64,000 nucleotides of DNA from Poindextera sp035604135 (lineage in GTDB: Bacteria > Pseudomonadota > Alphaproteobacteria > Caulobacterales > Caulobacteraceae). The stretch is taken from NCBI GenBank assembly GCA_035604135.1, contig DATNJB010000041.1, positions 1-64,000 on the forward strand, given 5' to 3'. The translations under genes and the position numbers were made by a program. Each line of letters starts with the position of its first letter. The stretch's first letter is position 1. Positions 17,386-24,097 of this stretch are shown here, piece by piece. Below the pieces are notes generated by a model that was given only the letters and a program-made list of their open reading frames with translations, had not been told where the DNA came from and did not search any database.

Positions 17386-17410
17386 ATCCGTCAAGTCCAG
17401 GATAATCGCC
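17386..17410 (-). repeat. right terminal inverted repeat of the IS1595-family element
   Basis: Twenty-five bases, exactly complementary to the left end. It lies 11 bp upstream of the transposase ORF, so the transposase promoter must overlap or sit inside this end. Confidence 0.95.
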
Positions 17411-17418
17411 CAATACTT
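17411..17418. repeat. right target-site duplication (CAATACTT)
   Basis: Direct copy of 15416-15423. Removing the IS and one copy restores a continuous rnpB-mraZ spacer containing two inverted DnaA boxes 26 bp apart. Confidence 0.95.
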
Positions 17419-17438
17419 AACGTGTTCGCTGTATGTTC

Positions 17439-17447
17439 TGTGGATAA
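17439..17447 (-). promoter_or_regulatory. DnaA box (perfect, reverse orientation)
   Basis: TGTGGATAA, the exact reverse complement of the consensus TTATCCACA, about 185 bp upstream of the mraZ start. In the pre-insertion sequence it faced the box at 15409-15417. DnaA is a known cell-cycle transcription factor in Caulobacter, so control of the division cluster is plausible, but this is inference. Confidence 0.55.
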
Positions 17448-17519
17448 ACAGGTTCTGTTAACCAAATCAGCGTGCGACATCTTCGCGCGAACCTAGAATA
17501 GGCAATTGGTGTCATTGCG

Positions 17520-17534
17520 TCCCATTTCGTCCCA
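17520..17534 (-). promoter_or_regulatory. MraZ operator (TGGGA-N5-TGGGA)
   Basis: On the minus strand two TGGGA repeats (17530-17534 and 17520-17524) are separated by exactly 5 bases, the TGGGN-N5-TGGGN pattern bound by E. coli MraZ. On the plus strand it reads TCCCA. A degenerate third copy (TGTCA) is one period upstream at 17510. The site lies about 100 bp upstream of mraZ, consistent with autoregulation of the dcw operon. Confidence 0.7.
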
Positions 17535-17565
17535 TGTTAACGCTAACCGTTCAGAATGATCCGTT

Positions 17566-17621
17566 GCGCCTTAGGGGGCTGAGGCGCTGTGGGCTGGCTG
17601 CATCGGCGGCGCCTCAGGGGG
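17566..17621 (+). promoter_or_regulatory. mraZ leader with two mutually exclusive hairpins at the ribosome site
   Basis: The segment 17579-17587 (CTGAGGCGC) can pair upstream with 17566-17574 (GCGCCTTAG; one G-U pair, 4-nt loop) or downstream with 17609-17617 (GCGCCTCAG; perfect 9 bp). The downstream arm runs into the AGGGGG ribosome site at 17616-17621. The upstream hairpin would leave the site free, the downstream one would partly hide it. This geometry resembles a translational switch; no ligand or regulator is known. Confidence 0.45.
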
Positions 17622-17631
17622 TGTGGGCGAA

Positions 17632-18096
17632 GTGTTCCGGTCGACCTTTGAGAGGCCATTGGACGCCAAGCGACGCGTCGTCGTGCCGCTGGAATTCCGC
17701 GCCGCGGTCTCAGGCCCCTTCGACGGCATCTTCTGCTTCCCCTCGGTCGAGGCGGATTGCATCGAGGCGGGGGGCAAGGCCCTGTTCGACCGCAACGAAG
17801 CACTGATCAACGACTTCGAGGTCGGCGACCCGGTGCGCTATGCGCTGGAGTTCACCCTGCGCGGCGGCATGGCCCAGCTCGCCTTCGACACCGCCGGCCG
17901 CGTCACGCTGCCCGAGACGCTGTGCGAGACGTTCGGCCTCGCAGAGGCGGTGATGCTCGTCGGCCTGGGCGAGCGCTTCCAGATCTGGGGCCGCGAGGCC
18001 TTCCTCGTCGAGCGCCCCGCCCAACGCCTCGTCGCGCAGCAGGGCTTGCGCGCACGCGCCGAAGCCAGGCGCGCCTTGGCCGGAGCCGGCGGATGA
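17632..18096 (+). CDS. mraZ: transcriptional regulator MraZ
   Basis: 154 residues from a GTG at 17632, chosen over the GTG at 17623 because the AGGGGG ribosome site (17616-17621) is then 10 bp away and the protein begins MFRSTFE, the normal MraZ N-terminus. Two SpoVT-AbrB-type repeats are seen: the first with PLDAKRRVVVPLEFR (about 9-23), the second with FDTAGRVTLPETLCE (about 86-100). MraZ forms ring-shaped oligomers binding TGGGN repeats and represses its own operon; such repeats lie at 17520-17534. Overlaps rsmH by ATGA. Confidence 0.95.
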   Translation: MFRSTFERPLDAKRRVVVPLEFRAAVSGPFDGIFCFPSVEADCIEAGGKALFDRNEALINDFEVGDPVRYALEFTLRGGMAQLAFDTAGRVTLPETLCETFGLAEAVMLVGLGERFQIWGREAFLVERPAQRLVAQQGLRARAEARRALAGAGG

Positions 18097-19025
18097 CCGC
18101 CGCGCCGCACCGCCCTGTCATGCTGGAAGAGGTCTCGGCCGCGCTCGCGCCCGGGCCCGGCAAACTGATCGTCGATGCGACCTTCGGCGCCGGCGGCTAC
18201 AGCACAGCCTTCGTGCGCGCGGGCGCGCGCGTGATCGCCTTCGACCGCGACCCCGCCGCCCTTGCCCACGCGGCGCCGCTCGCCGCCGAGCCCTTCGTGC
18301 TCATCCAAGCGCCGTTTTCGACGATGGAGGCGCACGTCGATGGGCGCGTGGACGGGGTGGCGTTCGATCTCGGCGTCTCCTCGATGCAGCTGGACGAGCC
18401 CGAGCGCGGGTTCTCCTTCCGCGCCGACGGCCCGCTCGACATGCGCATGGGGCGTTCCGGCCCCACCGCCGCGACCCTGGTCAACGAAACCGAGCCGGCG
18501 GAGCTCGCCCGCATCTTCCGCGACTATGGCGAAGAGAAGAACGCCACCCGCATCGCCCGCGCTTTGGCGCGCCGTCGCGATTCGGCGCCGTTCACGCGCA
18601 CGCTGGATCTGGCCGAGGCCGTCGCGCGCGCCCAGGGGGGTCGCAAGGGCGCGAAGGTGCATCCCGCGACCCGCGTGTTCCAAGCGCTGCGCATCGCCGT
18701 GAACGGCGAGTTGGCCGAGCTCGAGGCGGGCCTGGCCGCGGCCGAGCGGCTGTTGCGCGAAGGCGGGCGGCTGGCGGTCGTGAGCTTTCATTCGCTCGAG
18801 GACCGCATCGTCAAGACCTTCCTCGCCGAGCGCGCCGGGCGCACGCCGTCAGGCTCGCGCCATCGTCCGCCGGCGCCAGCCGGGCGCCCGGCGAGCTTCC
18901 GGCTGTTGTTCAACGGCGCGCAGGCCGCAAACCCGGCCGAGGTCGCGCAAAACCCCCGCGCCCGCTCGGCCAAACTGCGCGCGGCGGAGAGGACCGGCGC
19001 CCCGGCCTGGAGCGTCGCCGCATGA
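18093..19025 (+). CDS. rsmH: 16S rRNA (cytosine1402-N4)-methyltransferase
   Basis: 310 residues from the ATG that overlaps the mraZ stop. The frame is open further upstream, but the protein starts with the standard HRPVMLEEV. The SAM motif DATFGAGGYSTAF (about 28-40), FDLGVSSMQLDEPERGFSFR (about 91-110) and the C-terminal VVSFHSLEDRIVK are all clear. It methylates the 30S decoding center; its link to the division operon is positional only. Overlaps ftsL by 4 bp. Confidence 0.97.
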   Translation: MTAAPHRPVMLEEVSAALAPGPGKLIVDATFGAGGYSTAFVRAGARVIAFDRDPAALAHAAPLAAEPFVLIQAPFSTMEAHVDGRVDGVAFDLGVSSMQLDEPERGFSFRADGPLDMRMGRSGPTAATLVNETEPAELARIFRDYGEEKNATRIARALARRRDSAPFTRTLDLAEAVARAQGGRKGAKVHPATRVFQALRIAVNGELAELEAGLAAAERLLREGGRLAVVSFHSLEDRIVKTFLAERAGRTPSGSRHRPPAPAGRPASFRLLFNGAQAANPAEVAQNPRARSAKLRAAERTGAPAWSVAA

Positions 19026-19453
19026 ACCCGCTCAGCCTGCTCGACCAGCGTTACCGCGGCTTCCGCGTGATAGAGATCGGCGGGCTGGGCGTGCTCCTCG
19101 TGCTCGCGTTGGTCGTCTATCTCGCCAAGACCCACGCCGGCGGCGAGCGGGCCGACATCGACCACATCCAGGCCCAGATTGACGACGAGCAGGGGCGCGT
19201 GACGCTGCTGAGGGCGGAAGTGGCCAAGCTGCAACAGCCAGAGCGGCTCGAGAGCCTCTCCGGACGCTACCTCAACCTGCAGCCGATCCCGCCCAGCCAC
19301 GAGATCAGCGCCGAGGCGCTGGCGTCCGTTGCGCACCCGGCGCCCGCGCCTGCAGCCAAGACCACGCCGCAACCCGCGGCCCCGCCCAGCGCCGCGCCGC
19401 CCGCGCCCGCGCCCGCCACAGTCGCGGCCGCCGACACGGATGCGCCGCAATGA
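19022..19453 (+). CDS. ftsL: cell division protein FtsL
   Basis: 143 residues: short cytoplasmic N-terminus, one membrane helix (about 16-37, IEIGGLGVLLVLALVVYLAK), then a periplasmic coiled coil (about 45-75) and a Pro/Ala-rich low-complexity C-terminal tail (about 105-143). Called by position between rsmH and ftsI and by topology, since FtsL sequences are poorly conserved. It forms a complex with FtsB and FtsQ at the septum. The Pro-Ala tail is longer than in E. coli FtsL (121 aa), as is common in alphaproteobacteria. Confidence 0.9.
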   Translation: MNPLSLLDQRYRGFRVIEIGGLGVLLVLALVVYLAKTHAGGERADIDHIQAQIDDEQGRVTLLRAEVAKLQQPERLESLSGRYLNLQPIPPSHEISAEALASVAHPAPAPAAKTTPQPAAPPSAAPPAPAPATVAAADTDAPQ

Positions 19454-21183
19454 GTCCGGTCGACATCCCCTTCCCGCGCTTCCCGAACGCCTGGCGCTGG
19501 ATCACCGACCGGGTCTGGCGGGTCGAGCATGCGTTCGGCCGCGCCCGTGCCGAGGACCGCGCCGAGGACGACACGCGCCTGCGCATCTTCTTCGTGCTCG
19601 CCCTCTTTTCCACGGCGTTCCTGGCGTTGGCGGTGGGCGCCGCCCACTCGGCGCTGTTTTCCGATCGCGACCGCGCCGGGGCCGACGGGGCGGCGCCGGG
19701 CGCGCGGGCGGAGCTTGTCGACCGCAACGGCCTCTTGCTGGCCGCCGATCTGCCCCACTTCGGGCTCTACTACGACCCGAGGGAGAACTGGAACCCCGAC
19801 GAGGTCAGACGCGTGCTGCCGACCGCCGTGCCAGGACTGTCGATGGACCGCCTCGACCGCGCCCTGAAGTCGGATCGGCGGCAATACCTGGTCGGCGGGC
19901 TGACGCCTGCCGACCGGGACCGCATCGACGACCTCGGCCTTCCGGGCCTCTCGTTCGAGGCGGAGCCGAAGCGGGCCTATCTGATGGGCCCCACCGCCGG
20001 CCACCTGATCGGGTTCGTCGATCGGGGCGGGGTCGGCATTTCGGGCGCCGAGCTTGGTCTCGATAAACTGATCCGCGCCAACGCCGGCAAGGGGCCGGTC
20101 GCGCTGTCGATCGACCTTCGCGTGCAGGCGGCGCTGCAGGACGAAGTTGAAAAGGCGGCGGAGAATTTCCACGCCGTCGGCGCCGCCGGCATCGTGACCG
20201 ACGTCCACACCGGCGAGATCCTGGGGATGGCGAGCTACCCGGCCTTCGACCCGAACCTGGTGGGCCAGGTCCCGGTGGCCGACATGACCAATCACGTAGC
20301 CTCGACGGTCTATGAACCAGGCTCGGTATTCAAGGTCTTCACGCTGGCGATGGGCATCGATTCCGGCGTGGCCAACGTCAACACGGTCATGGACACCACC
20401 ACCCCGCTCGTGATCGGCAGCCAGCACATACGCGACGACGAGCCGTCGAAGTACAACCTGCACCTCTGGGAGGTGTTCACCCACTCGTCCAACATGGGCG
20501 CGGCCAGGCTCGGTCTGAAGGCGGGCGGCGACACGCTGGAGCGCTACTTCAAGAGCTTCGGCCTCTGGCAGGCCGCGCCGAGCGAGCTCATCGAATCCGC
20601 CCGGCCACTGACGCCCAGGAGGCTGACCGACAACACCGTGGCTTCGATGTCGTTCGGCCAGGCGATCTCCGTCTCGCCGCTCGCGATCGCCACCGGCATG
20701 AGCGCGATACTGAACGGCGGGGAATACATCCCGCTCACCATCCGCAAGCGCGATCCCGGTCAGCCCCTGAACGCGCGTCGGGTGATCTCGGAGTCCACCG
20801 CCCGCACCATGCTCGATCTCATGCGGATGAACGCCCAGCTCGGCACCGGCAAGGCCGCCGACGCCGCCGCGCCCGGCTACCGCGTCGGCGGCAAGACCGG
20901 CACGGCGCAGAAGGCGATCAATGGCCGCTACGCCGCCGGCAAGCGCGTTTCCTCCTTCGCCGCCATCTTCCCCACCGATGGTCCGATGAACGCGCCGCGC
21001 TACTTCGTCTTCATCCTGCTCGACGAGCCGCAGCCGACCAAGGACACCGCCGGGTTCGCCATGGGCGCGCAGACCGCAGCCCCGGCAGCCGGGCGGGTGA
21101 TCGAGCGGATCGCGCCGATCCTCGGCGTCAGGCGCGCCCCGGTCGCTCCCGTCGCGCTCGCCGCGGCCAAGACCGCGCGGTAG
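19450..21183 (+). CDS. ftsI: septal peptidoglycan transpeptidase FtsI (PBP3)
   Basis: 577 residues: cytoplasmic N-terminus, one membrane helix (about 46-66), pedestal domain, and transpeptidase domain with all three active-site motifs: SVFK (S292, K295), SSN (346-348) and KTGT (482-485). It crosslinks septal peptidoglycan with FtsW. Overlaps ftsL by 4 bp and precedes murE by 4 bp. Confidence 0.97.
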   Translation: MSPVDIPFPRFPNAWRWITDRVWRVEHAFGRARAEDRAEDDTRLRIFFVLALFSTAFLALAVGAAHSALFSDRDRAGADGAAPGARAELVDRNGLLLAADLPHFGLYYDPRENWNPDEVRRVLPTAVPGLSMDRLDRALKSDRRQYLVGGLTPADRDRIDDLGLPGLSFEAEPKRAYLMGPTAGHLIGFVDRGGVGISGAELGLDKLIRANAGKGPVALSIDLRVQAALQDEVEKAAENFHAVGAAGIVTDVHTGEILGMASYPAFDPNLVGQVPVADMTNHVASTVYEPGSVFKVFTLAMGIDSGVANVNTVMDTTTPLVIGSQHIRDDEPSKYNLHLWEVFTHSSNMGAARLGLKAGGDTLERYFKSFGLWQAAPSELIESARPLTPRRLTDNTVASMSFGQAISVSPLAIATGMSAILNGGEYIPLTIRKRDPGQPLNARRVISESTARTMLDLMRMNAQLGTGKAADAAAPGYRVGGKTGTAQKAINGRYAAGKRVSSFAAIFPTDGPMNAPRYFVFILLDEPQPTKDTAGFAMGAQTAAPAAGRVIERIAPILGVRRAPVAPVALAAAKTAR

Positions 21184-21187
21184 AGGC

Positions 21188-22630
21188 ATGCGACTGTCCG
21201 CACTCGTCCGCCGCGATGTCGACCCCGACCCCGAGGTCACCGGCGTCACCGCCGACAGCCGGCTGGTCAAGCCCGGCTATCTCTTCGCCGCCCTGCCCGG
21301 CGCCAAGACCGACGGGCGGCGCTTCGTCGCCGACGCGCTAAGGGCCGGCGCGGTCGCCGTATTGGCCGGCGAGGCGATCCCGGGCCTGGCGGCGCCCGTG
21401 GTCCGCGCTTGCGACCCGCGGCGCGCCTACGCGCTCGCCGCCGCCGCCTTCTGGGGCGCACAGCCCAAGACCTGCGTCGCGGTCACCGGCACCAACGGCA
21501 AGACCTCGGTGGTCGCGTTCTGCCGCCAGATCTTCGAGAGGCTCGGCCGCAAGAGCGCCAGCATGGGCACGCTGGGCGTCCAGGCGGGGACCGAGCAGAT
21601 CAGCCCGCCGGGCCTGACCAGTCCCGATGCCGGGGACGTCGCGCGGCTCCTAGCCGACCTCGCCCGCCAGGGGGTGACCCACCTGGCGCTCGAGGCGTCC
21701 TCGCACGGCATCGACCAGCGCCGGCTCGACGGGGTGCGCCTGACCGCGGCCGCGTTCACCAATCTCAGCCAGGACCATCTCGACTACCACGGCGACATGG
21801 CGCGTTATCGCGCCGCCAAGCTTCGCCTGTTCGAGGCCCTGCTTCCCCGCGGAGCGACTGCGGTGCTGAACGCCGACGCTCGCGACTTCGCCGCCTTCGA
21901 GGCCGCCGCCACCGGGGCCGGTCAGACCGTCTTTTCCGTCGGCGAGAAGGGCCGCGATCTGCATCTGGCCTCGCGCGAAGCCCTCCCCGACGGTCAGCGC
22001 CTGACCGTCAAAGCCGCCGGATCGCGCGCCGAGATCAATCTGCCGCTCGCCGGAGCCTTCCAAGCGTCCAACGCGCTCGTCGCCGCAGGCCTCTGCATCG
22101 CCGCCGGAGAGGACCAAGCCAAGGTGCTGGCGGCCCTCGCGCGTCTGCGCGGCGCACCCGGCCGGATGCAGCGCATCGGTACGGGCCCGCGAGGCGGCGA
22201 AGCCTTCGTCGACTATGCCCACACCCCCGAGGGCCTCAAGACGATGCTCGAAGCGCTTCGTCCGCACACGCGACGGCGGCTGATCGTGGCGTTCGGAGCT
22301 GGCGGCGATCGCGATCGGGCGAAACGCCCGCTGATGGGCGCAGCCGCAGCGGCGGCCGCCGATGTCGTCATCGTCACCGACGACAATCCGCGTACGGAAG
22401 ACTCGGCTGAGATCCGCCGCGCGATCCTCGCCGCAGCGCCCGGCGCACGCGAGATCGGCGATCGGCGCGAGGCCATCCGGACGGCGGTGGGCTTGCTGGG
22501 GGACGGCGACGTGCTGGTCGTCGCCGGCAGGGGTCACGAGCAGGGCCAGATTGTCGGCGAGACGGTGCTTCCTTTCGACGACGCGGCCGAGGTCGCGGCC
22601 GCGTTGGGCTCGGAGGCGGCGCATGGCTGA
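21188..22630 (+). CDS. murE: UDP-MurNAc-L-Ala-D-Glu:meso-diaminopimelate ligase MurE
   Basis: 480 residues. ATP loop GTNGKTS (101-107), substrate segment ASSHGIDQRRL (about 175-185), and DDNPRTED (about 398-405), whose DNPR motif marks meso-diaminopimelate specificity. The C-terminal GRGHEQGQ is also typical. It adds the third residue of the stem peptide. The stop overlaps the murF start by 8 bp. Confidence 0.97.
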   Translation: MRLSALVRRDVDPDPEVTGVTADSRLVKPGYLFAALPGAKTDGRRFVADALRAGAVAVLAGEAIPGLAAPVVRACDPRRAYALAAAAFWGAQPKTCVAVTGTNGKTSVVAFCRQIFERLGRKSASMGTLGVQAGTEQISPPGLTSPDAGDVARLLADLARQGVTHLALEASSHGIDQRRLDGVRLTAAAFTNLSQDHLDYHGDMARYRAAKLRLFEALLPRGATAVLNADARDFAAFEAAATGAGQTVFSVGEKGRDLHLASREALPDGQRLTVKAAGSRAEINLPLAGAFQASNALVAAGLCIAAGEDQAKVLAALARLRGAPGRMQRIGTGPRGGEAFVDYAHTPEGLKTMLEALRPHTRRRLIVAFGAGGDRDRAKRPLMGAAAAAAADVVIVTDDNPRTEDSAEIRRAILAAAPGAREIGDRREAIRTAVGLLGDGDVLVVAGRGHEQGQIVGETVLPFDDAAEVAAALGSEAAHG

Positions 22631-24017
22631 GCCGCTCTGGACCTCCAACCAGATCCTCGACGCCGTGCGCGGCGAACTGATCGGCGAGGCGTTCGCCGCG
22701 AGCGGCGTCTCCATCGACACGCGCACGCTCGAGCCAGGCGATCTGTTCATCGCGCTCTCGGGCGAGCGCGACGGCCACGATTTCGTCGATCAGGCATTCG
22801 CCGAAGGCGCGGCGGGCGCCCTCGTCTCGCGCCCGGTCGCGGGGCCTGCCGTCCGCGTCGGCGACACCCAGAGCGCGCTCGAGCGCCTCGGTCTGACCGC
22901 CCGCGAGCGGGCGCGCGGCGCGCTCAGGGGCGCGGTCACCGGCTCGGTCGGCAAGACCAGCCTGACCCAGGCCATCGCCGCCGGTCTCGCTCGCGCCGGT
23001 CCCTCCCACGCCTCGGTCAAGTCTTACAACAACCACATCGGCGTGCCGCTGACGCTGGCCAGGATGCCGCGCGCGACCGAGCGGGCGGTGTTCGAGATCG
23101 GCATGAACCACGCCGGCGAGATCACCCCGCTCGTCCGCATGGTCGCGCCCCAAGCCGTCGCCATCACCAACGTCGGGCCGGCGCACATCGAGAACTTCGC
23201 CGACGGCGAGGCGGGCGTCGCCCGCGCCAAGGCCGAGATCTTCGCGGGCCTGATGCCGGGCGGCGTCGCGGTGCTGAACGCCGACAATCGGTGGTTCGAT
23301 CTGCTCAAGGGCCGCGCCAAGGACGCCGGCGCGCTCGTGCGCACGTTCGGCTCCGGCGAGGGGGTGGACGCCCGCCTGACCGGCTTCGCCATCGACCAGG
23401 GCATGGTGGTCAATGGCATCCTGGACGGCCGCGCGGTCGAGATACCGCTCCGCCAGACCGGGGCGCATTGGGGCCTGATGAGCCTGGCCGCACTTCTATT
23501 GCTGGAAGCGCTGGAGGTCAGGCTGAGCGATGCGCTGGCGGCCCTCGCCGCCTTCGAGCCGCTCGAGGGACGCGGCGCGACCCGCGCGATCCACGCCGCC
23601 CGCGGCTGCTTCACGCTGGTGGACGAAAGCTACAACGCCAACCCGCTCTCGGTGAGCGCGGCGCTGGCCACGCTGGGCGCTCGCCCGGCCAGGGGGCGGC
23701 GGATCGTGGCGCTGACCGACATGCTTGAGTTGGGCGCCCAGTCGCCCGCGTTGCACGTGGCGCTGGCCGAGCCGATCGAGGACGCCCGGGTCGATCTGGT
23801 CTTCTGCGCCGGGCCGATGATGAAGTCGCTGTTCGAGGCGCTTCCACCGACTCGCCGCGGGGGGTACGCGGAAACCGCCCAGGCGCTCGCGCCCGGGCTC
23901 GTACGGGCCATAGAACCCGGCGATGTGGTGATGGTGAAGGGATCGCGCGACTCGCGCGCCAAGGACCTCGTCGAAGCCCTGGCCGCGCTCGAGACCCGCG
24001 CGGAGGACGAACGGTGA
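22623..24017 (+). CDS. murF: UDP-MurNAc-tripeptide:D-Ala-D-Ala ligase MurF
   Basis: 464 residues from the ATG inside the end of murE; an apparent upstream extension is the murE region in another frame. ATP loop GSVGKTS (about 107-113), the KSYNNHIGVP segment, EIGMNHAGEI and DESYNANPLSV. It completes the UDP-MurNAc-pentapeptide, the substrate of MraY. In Caulobacterales mraY should follow; here a 76-bp spacer leads straight to murD. Confidence 0.97.
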   Translation: MAEPLWTSNQILDAVRGELIGEAFAASGVSIDTRTLEPGDLFIALSGERDGHDFVDQAFAEGAAGALVSRPVAGPAVRVGDTQSALERLGLTARERARGALRGAVTGSVGKTSLTQAIAAGLARAGPSHASVKSYNNHIGVPLTLARMPRATERAVFEIGMNHAGEITPLVRMVAPQAVAITNVGPAHIENFADGEAGVARAKAEIFAGLMPGGVAVLNADNRWFDLLKGRAKDAGALVRTFGSGEGVDARLTGFAIDQGMVVNGILDGRAVEIPLRQTGAHWGLMSLAALLLLEALEVRLSDALAALAAFEPLEGRGATRAIHAARGCFTLVDESYNANPLSVSAALATLGARPARGRRIVALTDMLELGAQSPALHVALAEPIEDARVDLVFCAGPMMKSLFEALPPTRRGGYAETAQALAPGLVRAIEPGDVVMVKGSRDSRAKDLVEALAALETRAEDER

Positions 24018-24097
24018 TGGTGCGGCAGGGGCTGGGCGCGGGGCATCGCCATGGCATAGCCGGCGGACGCATGCCGCGGCGGGAGCCGGGCGCGTGA
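24017..24097 (+). CDS. 26-codon ORF filling the murF-murD gap (mraY position)
   Basis: An ORF of 26 codons whose ATG overlaps the murF stop (TGATG) and whose TGA overlaps the murD GTG start (GTGA), so that translation could pass from murF to murD without a break. The peptide is Gly/Arg-rich (starts MVRQGLGAGHRHG) and has no resemblance I can see to MraY, a ten-helix membrane protein. Either a coupling minicistron, a scar of a deleted gene, or chance. Confidence 0.25.
   Translation: MVRQGLGAGHRHGIAGGRMPRREPGA

Larger units (their letters stand above)
15424..17410 (-). mobile_element. complete IS1595-family insertion sequence with passenger gene
   Basis: A 1987-bp element bounded by perfect 25-bp terminal inverted repeats (15424-15448 and 17386-17410, outer ends GGCGATTATCC) and an identical 8-bp duplication on each side. 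It carries an IS1595 transposase and, downstream on the same strand, a membrane-protein passenger gene. Base composition is visibly less GC-rich than the flanks (runs such as ATAAAATATC and GATAATGAAAAACG near 15640 and 16095), as expected for an acquired element. It lies between rnpB and mraZ. Identical repeats and intact ORFs point to a recent insertion. Confidence 0.95.

Noticed and set aside
15409..17447. Replication origin from the two DnaA boxes
   Set aside because: Only two boxes, no AT-rich unwinding region or box cluster, and no origin-linked genes such as hemE, dnaA or parAB nearby.
17419..17560. CtrA-type site (TTAA-N7-TTAA) before mraZ
   Set aside because: GTTAAC and GCTAACC occur near 17536-17548, but no pair has the 7-bp spacing of the CtrA consensus.
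24017..24097. The 26-codon ORF as a remnant of mraY
   Set aside because: Neither the peptide nor the other two frames contain MraY-like sequence, and the usual mraY C-terminus is absent. Kept as an observation, not as a mraY remnant.
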